Positions 18,659 through 26,433 of a stretch of 64,000 nt of DNA are shown here, piece after piece. The notes below the pieces were generated by a model. The model was not told the origin of the DNA. It searched no databases and was given only the letters and a program-made list of their open reading frames with translations. A program made the position numbers and the translations under genes. This DNA comes from Viridibacillus arenosi (GTDB lineage: Bacteria; Bacillota; Bacilli; Bacillales_A; Planococcaceae), in assembly GCF_001955655.1 (NCBI RefSeq), contig NZ_MSPW01000005.1, forward strand, positions 124,001 through 188,000, in the 5' to 3' direction. The stretch's first letter is position 1, and each line of letters starts with the position of its first letter.

Positions 18659-19195
18659 TTATTTAGCTATTGATATAGGAAAAAACTTAAGCTTCACTTC
18701 GCCCTTCACTGCATTTTTTGAAATAAAGCCATATTCTCTACTATCAGAGCTTTCCAAACGATTATCTCCAAGAACAAAATAGCTGTTAGAAGGTACTACT
18801 TTTTCATCTGTTATTTCTTCTAACGTAAAATCATATGTAAAATGGCCTTCCAATAAATTTTCTTTCTTCGTATTTAAGTAAGGCTCATCATATTCCTTAC
18901 CATTTATATAAAGAATGTCATCCTTCATTGCTACATGGTCACCTGGTAAGCCAATTACCCTTTTAATATATTTCTCGTCTGAGTCTGGCGCATCAAATAC
19001 AATTATATCGAATCTTTCAATATGACTTAATTTACTTATTAGCACTTTATTGTCATCAACATATGTTGGCTCCATTGACTCTCCCCTAACTGTTATAGGT
19101 GCAATCAAAAACTGGCGACAAACAACAGCAATAATAACAGCGATGATAATGGGACGTAACCATGAAATTAGCTCTCTCTTTTGACTTTTTTCCAC
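18659..19195 (-). CDS. lepB: Type I signal peptidase
   Basis: A 178-residue membrane serine protease that removes signal peptides from exported proteins. One N-terminal membrane helix (residues 15-32) precedes the catalytic core: Ser40 in GESMEPTY, Lys78 in IKRVIGLPGD, and the C-terminal LGDN..SSDSR box. Length and single anchor match SipS/SipT-type enzymes of Bacillus. Translation starts at GTG with a GGGGGAGAG ribosome site close upstream. It is a single gene; nothing shows whether it is the main signal peptidase or one of several. Confidence 0.95.
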   Translation of the reverse strand: MEKSQKRELISWLRPIIIAVIIAVVCRQFLIAPITVRGESMEPTYVDDNKVLISKLSHIERFDIIVFDAPDSDEKYIKRVIGLPGDHVAMKDDILYINGKEYDEPYLNTKKENLLEGHFTYDFTLEEITDEKVVPSNSYFVLGDNRLESSDSREYGFISKNAVKGEVKLKFFPISIAK

Positions 19196-19343
19196 TTAAA
19201 CTCTCCCCCTACTAAAGGTATTCCATATATTCATTCACTCAGCATTAGTTATATTATCCCATCTACCATCCCATTAACGCAATTTTTTCACAACAACTAT
19301 TTAAAAAATCACCCCTTAAATCCCTCTCCCATGTAATTGAGCC

Positions 19344-19382
19344 TAAAAAAAGTGCCATATCAAAGTTGATATGACACTTAAA
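19344..19382 (-). terminator. Intrinsic terminator of the XRE regulator gene
   Basis: A 14-base stem, AAGTGCCATATCAA / TTGATATGACACTT (one mismatch), with a 7-base T-run on the minus strand, 12 bases after the stop codon. Confidence 0.85.
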
Positions 19383-19394
19383 AAAAGTATTTCT

Positions 19395-19676
19395 TTATGT
19401 ATTTGGATGGTCCTTTAATACAATAAGATGTTCTTCCGTTATCCCCAAAACATCATAAACCTTTTGTAAAGTCGTTTCACGTACTTTTGTATCTCCACGT
19501 TCAATTCGACTTACCGTTTTCTGCGTTACATTTGCCTGTACCGCTAATTCAGATTGCGTAAGTCCAACTGACATTCTTTGTTTGAAAATCAGCTGACTAC
19601 GCTTTTCTGCCATTACTTCTAACGGAGACTTACCTCCAACTTTCTCATCTCTTTCATAAAAATCAACAGTAACCAT
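19395..19676 (-). CDS. XRE family helix-turn-helix protein
   Basis: A 93-residue protein whose C-terminal two thirds form a Cro/C1-type HTH (GLTQSELAVQANVTQKTVSR, then IERGDTKVRETTLQKV). The N-terminal 30 residues (DFYERDEKVGGKSPLEV) are not a known domain, though the layout resembles antitoxins of the HigA type. No toxin-sized gene is adjacent. The ATG at 19676 is favoured by the GGGGTGGAG just upstream; the GTG at 19685 would sit inside that site. Monocistronic with a strong terminator. Target unknown. Confidence 0.8.
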   Translation of the reverse strand: MVTVDFYERDEKVGGKSPLEVMAEKRSQLIFKQRMSVGLTQSELAVQANVTQKTVSRIERGDTKVRETTLQKVYDVLGITEEHLIVLKDHPNT

Positions 19677-19799
19677 ACGCTCCACCCCTAAAAGAAATTG
19701 TGTATTAACGATTCTTTTTTCAGCTACTTTAAAGTTGATTTGCCCCCGCAGTAAGTAGATATACTCTATGTTGTTTTATAGTCACTAACTGATAAAAAA

Positions 19800-20405
19800 T
19801 CAGCTAGCGTCATGAGCAATTTTCTCTTCTAGCTTCTTCTGTAACGTAGCTAATTGTTCTTCAAGAAGATGCGTAAATTCTTCTCTTCCAGCTTTTCCTT
19901 TAGCCGTAATATAAATGGGTTCACCATAGATAAGGTAGCCCTTTTCACGAGCAAACACTTCACGCGGTGTATTCGGCCCAATATATGCAGCTGGTACAAT
20001 AGGTGCTTTTGATAATTGAGCAATTGTAATCGCACCTTGCTTTAAAGAGTTTCCTTCCGCATTTCGTGTTCCGCTTGGGAAAATACCTACTACTTCACCT
20101 TCTTTTAACAACTTCATTGGTATTTTAATTGCACTTGGTCCTGGGTTATCACGATCTACAGGAAAAGCATTCATCTTCGTAATAAACCAACCTAGTAGCT
20201 TATGATCAAAAAGTTGCTTCTTAGCCATGAAATGAATAGGTTTCGGGTATATAGAAACACCAAGATTCAAAATATCAATCCAACCTGTGTGAGTACAAGC
20301 TACAACATAACCACCCTCTGTTGGCACATTGTGCTTGTCAAAAACTCTCACCTTATTAAATAAACCTAAAAACTTTACTACAAAAAGACCTACAAATCTA
20401 TACAC
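19800..20405 (-). CDS. plsC: Lysophospholipid acyltransferase (PlsC-like)
   Basis: A 201-residue 1-acyl-glycerol-3-phosphate acyltransferase-type protein of phospholipid synthesis. The catalytic HX4D motif is HTGWID at residues 39-44; the phosphate-binding FPSGTRN replaces the more usual FPEGTR, with serine instead of glutamate. VPAAYIGP is the later family block. The GTG at 20405 has AAGGAG 7 bases upstream, so it is preferred to the GTG at 20426. Bacillota often carry several paralogues, so this may not be the main PlsC. Confidence 0.85.
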   Translation of the reverse strand: MYRFVGLFVVKFLGLFNKVRVFDKHNVPTEGGYVVACTHTGWIDILNLGVSIYPKPIHFMAKKQLFDHKLLGWFITKMNAFPVDRDNPGPSAIKIPMKLLKEGEVVGIFPSGTRNAEGNSLKQGAITIAQLSKAPIVPAAYIGPNTPREVFAREKGYLIYGEPIYITAKGKAGREEFTHLLEEQLATLQKKLEEKIAHDAS

Positions 20406-20617
20406 TTTTCTACTCCTTACTTGCACTATGAATATCTATCTTCAGCGATATCCATTTATTGCGATTGTTACTATTTTGAAGAGCTCTAATAATCTATACT
20501 AGAGAGAGTATCTACAAAAGAAATTATATTCAAACGATAGCAACGAATAGGTGGTTCATACATTGAATCCATAATTCTACATTCCCCTACCTATTATTGT
20601 AATCGATATTTATAAAA

Positions 20618-20649
20618 TTTGTACCAAATGTACAAAAAAAGGTTATAAT
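20618..20649 (+). promoter_or_regulatory. Promoter with dyad over the -35 region
   Basis: TATAAT at 20644-20649 lies 43 bases before the Nudix start. TTGTAC at 20619-20624, spaced 19 bases, is a possible -35 and lies inside a perfect dyad TTTGTAC-N5-GTACAAA (20618-20636). A repressor bound there would block the promoter. No matching regulator gene is adjacent. Confidence 0.5.
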
Positions 20650-20691
20650 AAATTGTTTTTTCAAACATTTTAAGTTAAATGAGGTATGTTT

Positions 20692-21093
20692 ATGCGGAAT
20701 CGAGCAGCTGCTGTCATTATCTGCGAAGATAAAGTAGCTTTATTGAGAAGAAACAAAGGTCATGGTAACTATTATGTTTTCGCTGGGGGTGGAATTGAGC
20801 ATGGCGAAACAGCTGAACAAGCAGCGATTAGGGAAACCTTTGAAGAACTAGGTGTTCACGTAAAGGTCATAGAATTACTCACAACCGTTCCATTCAATGG
20901 TACACAATATTATTTCACAGCTCAAATAATATCTGGCGAATTTGGCACAGGAAAAGGTGAAGAATTCACAAAATCTACAATTGAAGGCGGTACATATGAA
21001 GCTGTCTGGATACCCCTCACAAAAATAAATGAACTAGACGTACGCCCAATAGAAGTTGTGAGGATCCTTATGGATAATGATTCTACTGACTAA
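20692..21093 (+). CDS. Nudix hydrolase
   Basis: A 133-residue Nudix protein unrelated in detail to the one at 3075-3497. Its Nudix box reads GGGIEHGETAEQAA then IRETFEELGV. Small MutT-like hydrolases of this type clean up nucleotide derivatives; the substrate is unknown. The ATG at 20692 is chosen over the one at 20686 because GAGG lies 7 bases before it. Single gene with an upstream dyad-containing promoter and a convergent terminator. Confidence 0.88.
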   Translation: MRNRAAAVIICEDKVALLRRNKGHGNYYVFAGGGIEHGETAEQAAIRETFEELGVHVKVIELLTTVPFNGTQYYFTAQIISGEFGTGKGEEFTKSTIEGGTYEAVWIPLTKINELDVRPIEVVRILMDNDSTD

Positions 21094-21143
21094 AAAAGCA
21101 TCATACTGTCTAGAAAACTAGATGATATGATGCTTCTTCTTTA
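21094..21143. terminator. Bidirectional terminator
   Basis: A long stem, GCATCATA-N4-CTAG / CTAG-N4-TATGATGC, with flanking A- and T-runs, between the convergent Nudix and UPF0316 genes. Confidence 0.8.
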
Positions 21144-21149
21144 TTTCAT

Positions 21150-21662
21150 TTAGCGCATTTGCTTTACTAAAAATCCTCCATTGAGCTTACTTGGTTCATA
21201 AGAGATAACAAATGCCTTTGGCGATATGCCTATTATTGTTGCACGTAATTTTGCTTCATTTTTGCGCTTGGCTATTACTGTCATACTGATTTTCTTGCCA
21301 TCTTTACCATCTGCAAACCATGAAGTGACGCCATACCCTTTAGCACGTAACTCTCCAACTAGTGCTGCTTCACTTGCATCTACTATTACTTCAAATAGTA
21401 CATAGCCTAACGCCAGACGCTGTTCAATTAAACTTCCCGAATAAACACCTAATCCCCAACCTAGGCAGTAAGCAGCGATATTCCACGGATTATCCAAATT
21501 GTCTAATACAATCGTTAATCCCATCAAATAGATAAATACTTCTACCATCGAGAGCAGGGACGCAACTTTCGGATAGCCTTTAATGACCAAAATTAACCGT
21601 AGCGTTGTTAAAGTCATGTAAGAAATGTTAATCACAATGATTAGTAAAATCATTTCAATCAT
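21150..21662 (-). CDS. UPF0316 family membrane protein (DUF5698 + DUF2179)
   Basis: A 170-residue protein with about three membrane helices in the first 80 residues (DUF5698-like) followed by a soluble DUF2179 domain (VIVDASEAALVGELRAKGYG, then VTSWFADGKDG). The same soluble domain ends the YitT-type membrane proteins and has a ligand-binding ferredoxin-like fold; function is unknown. The ATG at 21662 has AGGAG 9 bases upstream. A TTG at 21671 is directly abutted by that site and is unlikely. Single gene. Confidence 0.82.
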   Translation of the reverse strand: MIEMILLIIVINISYMTLTTLRLILVIKGYPKVASLLSMVEVFIYLMGLTIVLDNLDNPWNIAAYCLGWGLGVYSGSLIEQRLALGYVLFEVIVDASEAALVGELRAKGYGVTSWFADGKDGKKISMTVIAKRKNEAKLRATIIGISPKAFVISYEPSKLNGGFLVKQMR

Positions 21663-21745
21663 AGTTTTCAACTCCTAGTCGCATTCGAAATAGATTCTTT
21701 ACATATTTTTATAGTTCCCGAAAAATAGCTTTATACACTTAAAAA

Positions 21746-21782
21746 TGAAAGAAGCTACTTGTAAAAATAGTAGCCCCTTTCA
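21746..21782 (-). terminator. Intrinsic terminator of the epimerase gene
   Basis: An AAAG-GCTACT / AGTAGC-CTTT stem with a T-rich tail on the minus strand, 15 bases after the epimerase stop codon. Confidence 0.75.
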
Positions 21783-21797
21783 TATCAAATGATTTAT

Positions 21798-22691
21798 TTA
21801 TCTAGTTTTGTGATGTATTCCTTGTACAAGCTTGTGGACAAGCTGTGGAAAACTACTATCCAATGTTGCAAATGTATAACCTGCTGACTCTGCTTTTGAA
21901 GTTTCCATATACCAAGAATCCGGAATATTATAAGGTGAAATATTTTCCTGTTCCACTTCAGCTGAAACAATCGCCTTTTTACCAACTTCTTCTTCAATTA
22001 TTTCTAGCATTTCTGCTAATGAATAGGTGCCTTTTAATGTTGCATTTATAGGCCCCGTAACATGCTCTTGCCCAACCCATTTTAAGAAGGTGCCAGCTTC
22101 ATCAGATGAAATAAAGGACATACGTGCTTCTGTATTAATCATTCCTATTTCTTCCTCATTTTTCACATGCTCCACATGGAAAAGTAGTCTTTCTGTATAA
22201 TCCTCTTCACCAATTACAATTGGGAATCGAACTGCTGTTACTGGAAACGTTGCTTTTTGGAAAAATACAGCTTCGGATAAACGTTTCCCTTCGCTATATG
22301 AAAATGCATGTTGATCTCCCATTTGAATTGGATAAGTATAAGGATCAAAATCCTCTTCTATCTTAGCAATTCCATCTGCTGCATACACGGATAATGTTGA
22401 AGTGAAAACATAATGCTTTACATTTTTATCAAAGATAGCACAAGCCACCGCTGCATCATCTGGTGAATAACAAATATTATCATATACAATATCCCATTGT
22501 TCACTACCTACTGCTGATTTAAGCACTTTGGCATTTAGTCTATCTACTGTGACTTGTCGTACCTTATCACCGAAGGGGTTTGCTAAATTTCCACGTGTAG
22601 CAATAGTTACATCATGTCCATCCTCTACTAACAATTCAACTAATCTCTTGCCAAAAAAACGCGTGCCACCTAGTACTAAAATTTTCTTCAT
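21798..22691 (-). CDS. NAD-dependent epimerase/dehydratase family protein
   Basis: A 297-residue extended short-chain dehydrogenase/reductase fold. The nucleotide loop LGGTRFFGKRL (residues 7-17) starts the protein, DIVYDNICY and FTSTLSVY follow, and a Tyr-containing segment (FSYSEGKRLSEAVF) supplies the YxxxK-like site in altered form (Y-S-E-G-K). Similar proteins are annotated as nucleotide-sugar epimerases or isoflavone-reductase-like enzymes; the substrate is unknown. Good ribosome site GGGGGAGAG. Monocistronic, with its own terminator. Confidence 0.82.
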   Translation of the reverse strand: MKKILVLGGTRFFGKRLVELLVEDGHDVTIATRGNLANPFGDKVRQVTVDRLNAKVLKSAVGSEQWDIVYDNICYSPDDAAVACAIFDKNVKHYVFTSTLSVYAADGIAKIEEDFDPYTYPIQMGDQHAFSYSEGKRLSEAVFFQKATFPVTAVRFPIVIGEEDYTERLLFHVEHVKNEEEIGMINTEARMSFISSDEAGTFLKWVGQEHVTGPINATLKGTYSLAEMLEIIEEEVGKKAIVSAEVEQENISPYNIPDSWYMETSKAESAGYTFATLDSSFPQLVHKLVQGIHHKTR

Positions 22692-22770
22692 AATCTCTCC
22701 CCCTTATGAAATTTCTACCATTCTTATTTTAGCAAATATTTCGTCATTTATATATTTTTAACTACAGCAA

Positions 22771-22800
22771 AGCCCCCTGTACAAAATGCACAAGGGGCTA
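22771..22800 (-). terminator. Hairpin after the DUF4097 gene
   Basis: A stem AGCCCC-TGT / ACA-GGGGCT lies 4 bases after the stop codon of the DUF4097 gene, with only a short T-run. Position suggests the terminator of the PadR operon. Confidence 0.6.
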
Positions 22801-22804
22801 GATA

Positions 22805-23827
22805 TTATTTTTCTGCAACAGTAATGCTACCGTTATCTGTTTTTAAGGAGATTGGTAATAGACCATTGCCCAAGATTAATTTTTTCGTTTTCTCACCGAA
22901 AATTATACTCTTCCCCATATCCTTTTTAGTCTGAATCGTAGCATTATCTGGCTTTTCTTTTACGTATAATTGAATGCTACCATTGTCCGTTTCCAAAGAG
23001 ATCGGTTTAGTGATAATAGGAATAAAAGCTTCAATACGGCCATTATCCGTTTCAGCTTCAATGGTACCTGTTACTTCTTGAATGTCGATTCGGCCATTAT
23101 CTGTTTTAACCTTAACTGTCTCTGTTTGTACATGATGTAACTCTATACGTCCATTATCCGTCTCACCTTTTAATGTTTTACATTGAACATCTTTTAACGT
23201 AATACGGCCATTGTCAGTTTCTACATGTAAGTTTGTAGAGGCACTATCTGTTAATATAATTCGACCATTGTCTGATTCGATATGCATTAAAATAGCATGT
23301 AATTGTTCCGCTTTCGTTACACCATTATCGTTATCAATTCGAATCATATCATACATACGTTTAGGTAATTTAATCGTCACTTTAGGTGCGTTGCCGAATG
23401 TTAAAATTATGCCAAACGCGAACCATTTTTTCTTTTCTTTAATAACAATTTTAAGTGTATCTCCTACAATATCCATTGAAATCAACTTATTGCTTAGTTG
23501 ATCTTTCATATCAACATATGCACGGTCATCTGGTGATGGAATAATATCTAAGTCTGCAAAATCAGCCTCTATACTTACTTTCGTAAAGTACTCCCCTTTA
23601 GGCTGTTCCTCCGTCACCTTCATATCCTCATCACCATAAGCCTTTAATAATTCCTCAGCAATATGTGCTGGCGTCCCAAGGGCATCAATGATTGCAGTAT
23701 CTGTTTTCCCTTCACTACGTCCATTTGAAAAATACTCACGAAAATCCCGAATGATATCCTGTCTTTCATCTTGTTTTAAACAATCCAACTCTTTTTCTAG
23801 TGCTTGCAAATAACGTTCCTCATTCAT
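22805..23827 (-). CDS. DUF1700-DUF4097 protein with eight DNG repeats
   Basis: A 340-residue protein. Residues 1-70 form an HAAS/DUF1700 helical domain ([27 protein letters not shown]). The rest is a DUF4097 beta-repeat region with eight copies of a motif ending in (D/S/T)DNG(R/S/V), mostly TDNGRI, spaced about 17-20 residues until a longer last gap; this suggests a right-handed beta-helix or solenoid. There is no clear membrane helix. PadR-DUF1700-DUF4097 operons are a known Bacillota arrangement, thought to respond to envelope stress, but no biochemical role is established. Its start overlaps the PadR stop as ATGA. Confidence 0.85.
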   Translation of the reverse strand: MNEERYLQALEKELDCLKQDERQDIIRDFREYFSNGRSEGKTDTAIIDALGTPAHIAEELLKAYGDEDMKVTEEQPKGEYFTKVSIEADFADLDIIPSPDDRAYVDMKDQLSNKLISMDIVGDTLKIVIKEKKKWFAFGIILTFGNAPKVTIKLPKRMYDMIRIDNDNGVTKAEQLHAILMHIESDNGRIILTDSASTNLHVETDNGRITLKDVQCKTLKGETDNGRIELHHVQTETVKVKTDNGRIDIQEVTGTIEAETDNGRIEAFIPIITKPISLETDNGSIQLYVKEKPDNATIQTKKDMGKSIIFGEKTKKLILGNGLLPISLKTDNGSITVAEK

Positions 23828-24144
23828 TTTGTATCCCCCTCATGGATTAAATGATTTACTCCAGCAATAAATGAATCCCATTCTTGGCGTAATTCTTCTA
23901 GATAAATTAAACCTTGCTTTGTAATTTGGTAATACTTACGTGGCGGTCCTTCAGTTGATTCCTTTAAATAAGTGGTAAAATAGCCTTCTTTCGTGAGACG
24001 ACGAAGCAATGGATAAACAGAGCCCTCTGAAATTTCAATTTGATGTGAAATAGCTTGCACTAGCTCATATCCATAACGATCCTGATTTTCAAGTAAAGCT
24101 AACACACATAAATTCAAGACACCCTTTTTAAATTGCACGTTCAT
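23824..24144 (-). CDS. PadR family transcriptional regulator
   Basis: A 106-residue winged-helix PadR protein: [20 protein letters not shown] (helices 1-2), [18 protein letters not shown] (recognition helix) and the wing [10 protein letters not shown]. PadR proteins are usually repressors of the gene next to them. The ATG at 24144 has GGGAGGA 6 bases upstream, better than the ATG at 24162. A promoter with a perfect dyad at the likely start of transcription sits directly upstream, fitting autorepression of this two-gene operon. Confidence 0.92.
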   Translation of the reverse strand: MNVQFKKGVLNLCVLALLENQDRYGYELVQAISHQIEISEGSVYPLLRRLTKEGYFTTYLKESTEGPPRKYYQITKQGLIYLEELRQEWDSFIAGVNHLIHEGDTK

Positions 24145-24165
24145 ACAGCTTCCTCCCTTCACTAT

Positions 24166-24210
24166 TGTTTATTAAACAGTACTATAACATATGTCTATTG
24201 TTCATTGCAA
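24166..24210 (-). promoter_or_regulatory. Promoter and candidate operator of the PadR-DUF4097 operon
   Basis: Minus-strand promoter: TTGCAA (24205-24210), 18-base spacer, TATAGT (24181-24186). Just downstream, at the expected transcription start, lies the dyad TGTTTA-T-TAAACA (24166-24178). A regulator binding there would block initiation. Binding by the adjacent PadR is inferred. Confidence 0.6.
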
Positions 24211-24225
24211 GGTACTGAATTTAAT

Positions 24226-24258
24226 AAAAAAGCTATCCTTTTTTTGTAGGGTAGCTCG
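24226..24258 (-). terminator. Intrinsic terminator of the second PadR operon
   Basis: An AGCTATCC / GGGTAGCT stem with a T-run on the minus strand, immediately after the remnant small membrane gene at 24262-24487. Confidence 0.75.
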
Positions 24259-24261
24259 TAA

Positions 24262-24487
24262 CTAAACTATTGTATAAGAAACAACAAAAATTATTACTGC
24301 CGAAACACAATAAAACATCATGCCATTTGCTCGGTTTTTTTGAATTCCTGTACCCCGCTAAATACAATGACTAACCCTAGAGATAACATCATATATGAAC
24401 TGAATAAAAAATCTTTTTTCACAAAGCATAAATTACAAGTAATAAAGTAATCACACTAAAAATAATACATCCTACCAACAGCCACAT
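24262..24487 (-). pseudogene. Frameshifted small membrane protein gene (DUF3953-like)
   Basis: Three consecutive minus-strand frames together encode a small membrane protein. The parts are MWLLVGCIIFSVITLLLVIY, then FVKKDFLFSSYMMLSLGLVI through GVQEFKK, then NRANGMMFYCVSAVIIFVV and a stop. Restoring one T in the TTT before GTG and one A in the A7 run gives an uninterrupted 75-codon frame, and the total length (226) is exactly two bases short of a multiple of three. It has a GGCGGAG ribosome site and lies 12 bases after the DUF2812 gene, before the operon terminator. It resembles, from memory, DUF3953/YczI-type proteins. Decay or homopolymer sequencing error are both possible. Confidence 0.7.
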
Positions 24488-24499
24488 ATATATCTCCGC

Positions 24500-25618
24500 C
24501 TATGAATAAAGCTTTCGTTCTTTATAGAAATACTTATATGAGACATTTATTAATATACTTACGCTTAGCAACACTACTATTGCTAATATTCCTAAAACAG
24601 TTTTGTCACCGATATCGCCACCAAATTTATACTCTTTAATACGAAGTAATAAATTCGTTAAATTTAATACTATCAAAAACAGAAGTGATGCACTTTGCTT
24701 TAAGTATGTTCCAAAAGTTTGCTTTCGCTCTTCAGTAATATCATGCCCTAAGGTTGGTATTGTTTCTCCCTCTTTATATTGCTTTGCCCAGATGAAAAAA
24801 GAACCGAAACGTTGTGTTGTTTTATGTTTTAGTTGCCATCCTGCTTCTTTATGCATATCGAAATAAGAAGGCTCTACTCGTTTTCTCATTTCGCAAACAT
24901 AAGAGACTTTTTCATTTTGGCCATCTTCAAATATAAAGAAATCCCCATTTACTTTTACTAATCTATTACCTTGTGCAACCATTTCCATTAACCACTTATC
25001 TAACATTTTGGGAAAGTACACCCAATTGTTCTTCTTTTTTCTAAATACCTTTCCTGTTGCCTGCACCTGATCGATCGATGTATTAAAATATTTCTTTTCT
25101 AAAGCCTTTAATTGCCTTTTTAAAAAGAAACTTAACCTAATATTACTAACCGCTAAAATAATAATTGATATAGGAATCATCCACCAAATAGGTGCCAAAT
25201 CTTCAAAGTCCAACATAAATAACATTAAACAAAACGGCATGAAAATGATAAATAGTATCCATGCGCTAATAATTGCAAAACGGCTCCATTTATCCTCGTG
25301 AAAACTAATACGTCTCAAAACACCATCTCTTGAGGGAAAGAGGGAAATAGATGGATGATTATTCTTCACGATAAGCCAATGCTTTGCTCTCACAACTTCA
25401 TGCCACCCATTATTTTGTAGCGTTTTTGCCAATTGAGCTGACTTGCCATATTGGATTTGATAAATTGTTTCAATTGATGCGACTTTTTCAAATTGAAATA
25501 GGCGACTAAATCGTTGTATATGCGATAGTTGCAAACCATCATGCGCCATTTCAGCTAACCATTGCTCCGTCTCTTCAATGCGATAACTCCAAAACGGTCT
25601 CCACCTTTTTATGGTCAC
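24500..25618 (-). CDS. DUF2812 domain membrane protein
   Basis: A 372-residue protein with two DUF2812 units, each starting with a tryptophan-rich amphipathic segment: RWRPFWSYRIEETEQWLAEM at the N-terminus and VYFPKMLDKWLMEMVAQGN near residue 200. Each is followed by hydrophobic helices (about residues 110-160 and 308-365; four in total). DUF2812 genes are typically paired with a PadR regulator, as here, where the start overlaps the PadR stop as ATGA. Function is unknown; membrane stress sensing or lipid association is only a guess. Confidence 0.85.
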   Translation of the reverse strand: MTIKRWRPFWSYRIEETEQWLAEMAHDGLQLSHIQRFSRLFQFEKVASIETIYQIQYGKSAQLAKTLQNNGWHEVVRAKHWLIVKNNHPSISLFPSRDGVLRRISFHEDKWSRFAIISAWILFIIFMPFCLMLFMLDFEDLAPIWWMIPISIIILAVSNIRLSFFLKRQLKALEKKYFNTSIDQVQATGKVFRKKKNNWVYFPKMLDKWLMEMVAQGNRLVKVNGDFFIFEDGQNEKVSYVCEMRKRVEPSYFDMHKEAGWQLKHKTTQRFGSFFIWAKQYKEGETIPTLGHDITEERKQTFGTYLKQSASLLFLIVLNLTNLLLRIKEYKFGGDIGDKTVLGILAIVVLLSVSILINVSYKYFYKERKLYS

Positions 25619-25944
25619 TCAAAAGCCCCCTTGTATTTTGCGACATTCACATACAATTCATTTAAACGCTTCATTTCATGTCTCATCAACGCTTTTCCAC
25701 CATCTGTTATTTCATAAATTTTCTTACGCTTTTCATCTGCATACATGGTAATTATACCGTCACGTTCCATCTTAGTTAACGTTCCATAAATCGTTCCCGA
25801 TCCAAGTTTTAAGCGATTATTTGTGACTTCTTCTACATGCTTAATAATTCCGTAACCATGCCTCGGTTTTGATAATGACAATAATATATAAAAAGCAGTT
25901 TCAGTCATGGGGCTATAACTTTTAATGATTTGCTCTATATTCAT
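25615..25944 (-). CDS. PadR family transcriptional regulator
   Basis: A 109-residue winged-helix PadR protein (TETAFYILLSLSKPRHGYGI, LGSGTIYGTLTKMERDGII, wing KRKKIYEIT). It is a different subtype from the PadR at 23824 and lacks close identity. GAGG lies 6 bases before the ATG. First gene of an operon with the DUF2812 gene and the frameshifted small membrane gene; its promoter region contains short dyads, consistent with autoregulation. Confidence 0.92.
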   Translation of the reverse strand: MNIEQIIKSYSPMTETAFYILLSLSKPRHGYGIIKHVEEVTNNRLKLGSGTIYGTLTKMERDGIITMYADEKRKKIYEITDGGKALMRHEMKRLNELYVNVAKYKGAFE

Positions 25945-25968
25945 GCGATACCTCTTTTTACTCCAACT

Positions 25969-26011
25969 ATGTCACATTTCGACTATATCACGCTGCGACA
26001 TATTAAATCAA
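25969..26011 (-). promoter_or_regulatory. Promoter and candidate operator of the PadR-DUF2812 operon
   Basis: Minus-strand promoter: TTGATT (26006-26011), 18-base spacer, TATAGT (25982-25987), the same -10 as the other PadR operon. A short dyad ATGT-G-ACAT lies downstream at 25969-25977, and the spacer holds an imperfect dyad centred on CGCAGCG. ATGT/ACAT half-sites are typical of PadR operators. Confidence 0.5.
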
Positions 26012-26028
26012 CATTATTTTCCAAAAAT

Positions 26029-26060
26029 AAAAAACTATCCCATTTTATCAGGATAGCCTT
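26029..26060 (-). terminator. Intrinsic terminator of the small membrane protein gene
   Basis: A CTATCC / GGATAG stem followed by TTTTTTATTTTT on the minus strand, 9 bases after the stop codon of the gene at 26069-26260. Confidence 0.75.
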
Positions 26061-26068
26061 CTTAGCAG

Positions 26069-26260
26069 TTATGCTTTTTTATTCGAGTCTTGCTTTGCCA
26101 AAAATATAAAAAGTCCGATTAAGCTAATGATGTTCAAAATCGTGCCACTAATAAGTAATACCCATTGCATCGTCAAAGGTAAATTACGCGTCATACCAAA
26201 TGTGATACTAAGGGAGCCAACAGCGATTAGCACCATGTATAATGGTAAACCTTTCAACAA
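26069..26260 (-). CDS. Small two-helix membrane protein
   Basis: A 63-residue protein with two membrane helices (YMVLIAVGSLSITFGM and MQWVLLISGTILNIIS onward) and a short charged tail DSNKKA. I do not recognise the family. The likely start is a TTG with AGAGG 9 bases upstream; an ATG at codon 9 is an alternative. It lies 124 bases upstream of the PadR-DUF2812 operon on the same strand but is separated from it by a terminator, so it is an independent unit. Confidence 0.65.
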   Translation of the reverse strand: MLKGLPLYMVLIAVGSLSITFGMTRNLPLTMQWVLLISGTILNIISLIGLFIFLAKQDSNKKA

Positions 26261-26433
26261 ATTACTTCGCCTCTTTATTTGAAAATTTCGGTTTTATTTA
26301 TTTCGATAGTACCATGATAAATATGAACCTGCTAGTAAAAGAATGTTATTATTTCATTATTAAATACTATGTTTCTGCATGAAATTTTATATCTGCTCTT
26401 TTAGGTCAACTGATACACCGTTATTTCTAATAA

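Noticed and set aside
19395..19676. Toxin-antitoxin pair with the XRE protein as antitoxin
   Set aside because: No toxin-sized gene lies next to it and it has its own promoter region and terminator.
22850..23360. Regular short repeats that could suggest a CRISPR or tandem DNA array
   Set aside because: The repeats are in frame, of codon period and encode the DNG motif of DUF4097; no spacers or palindromic repeats.
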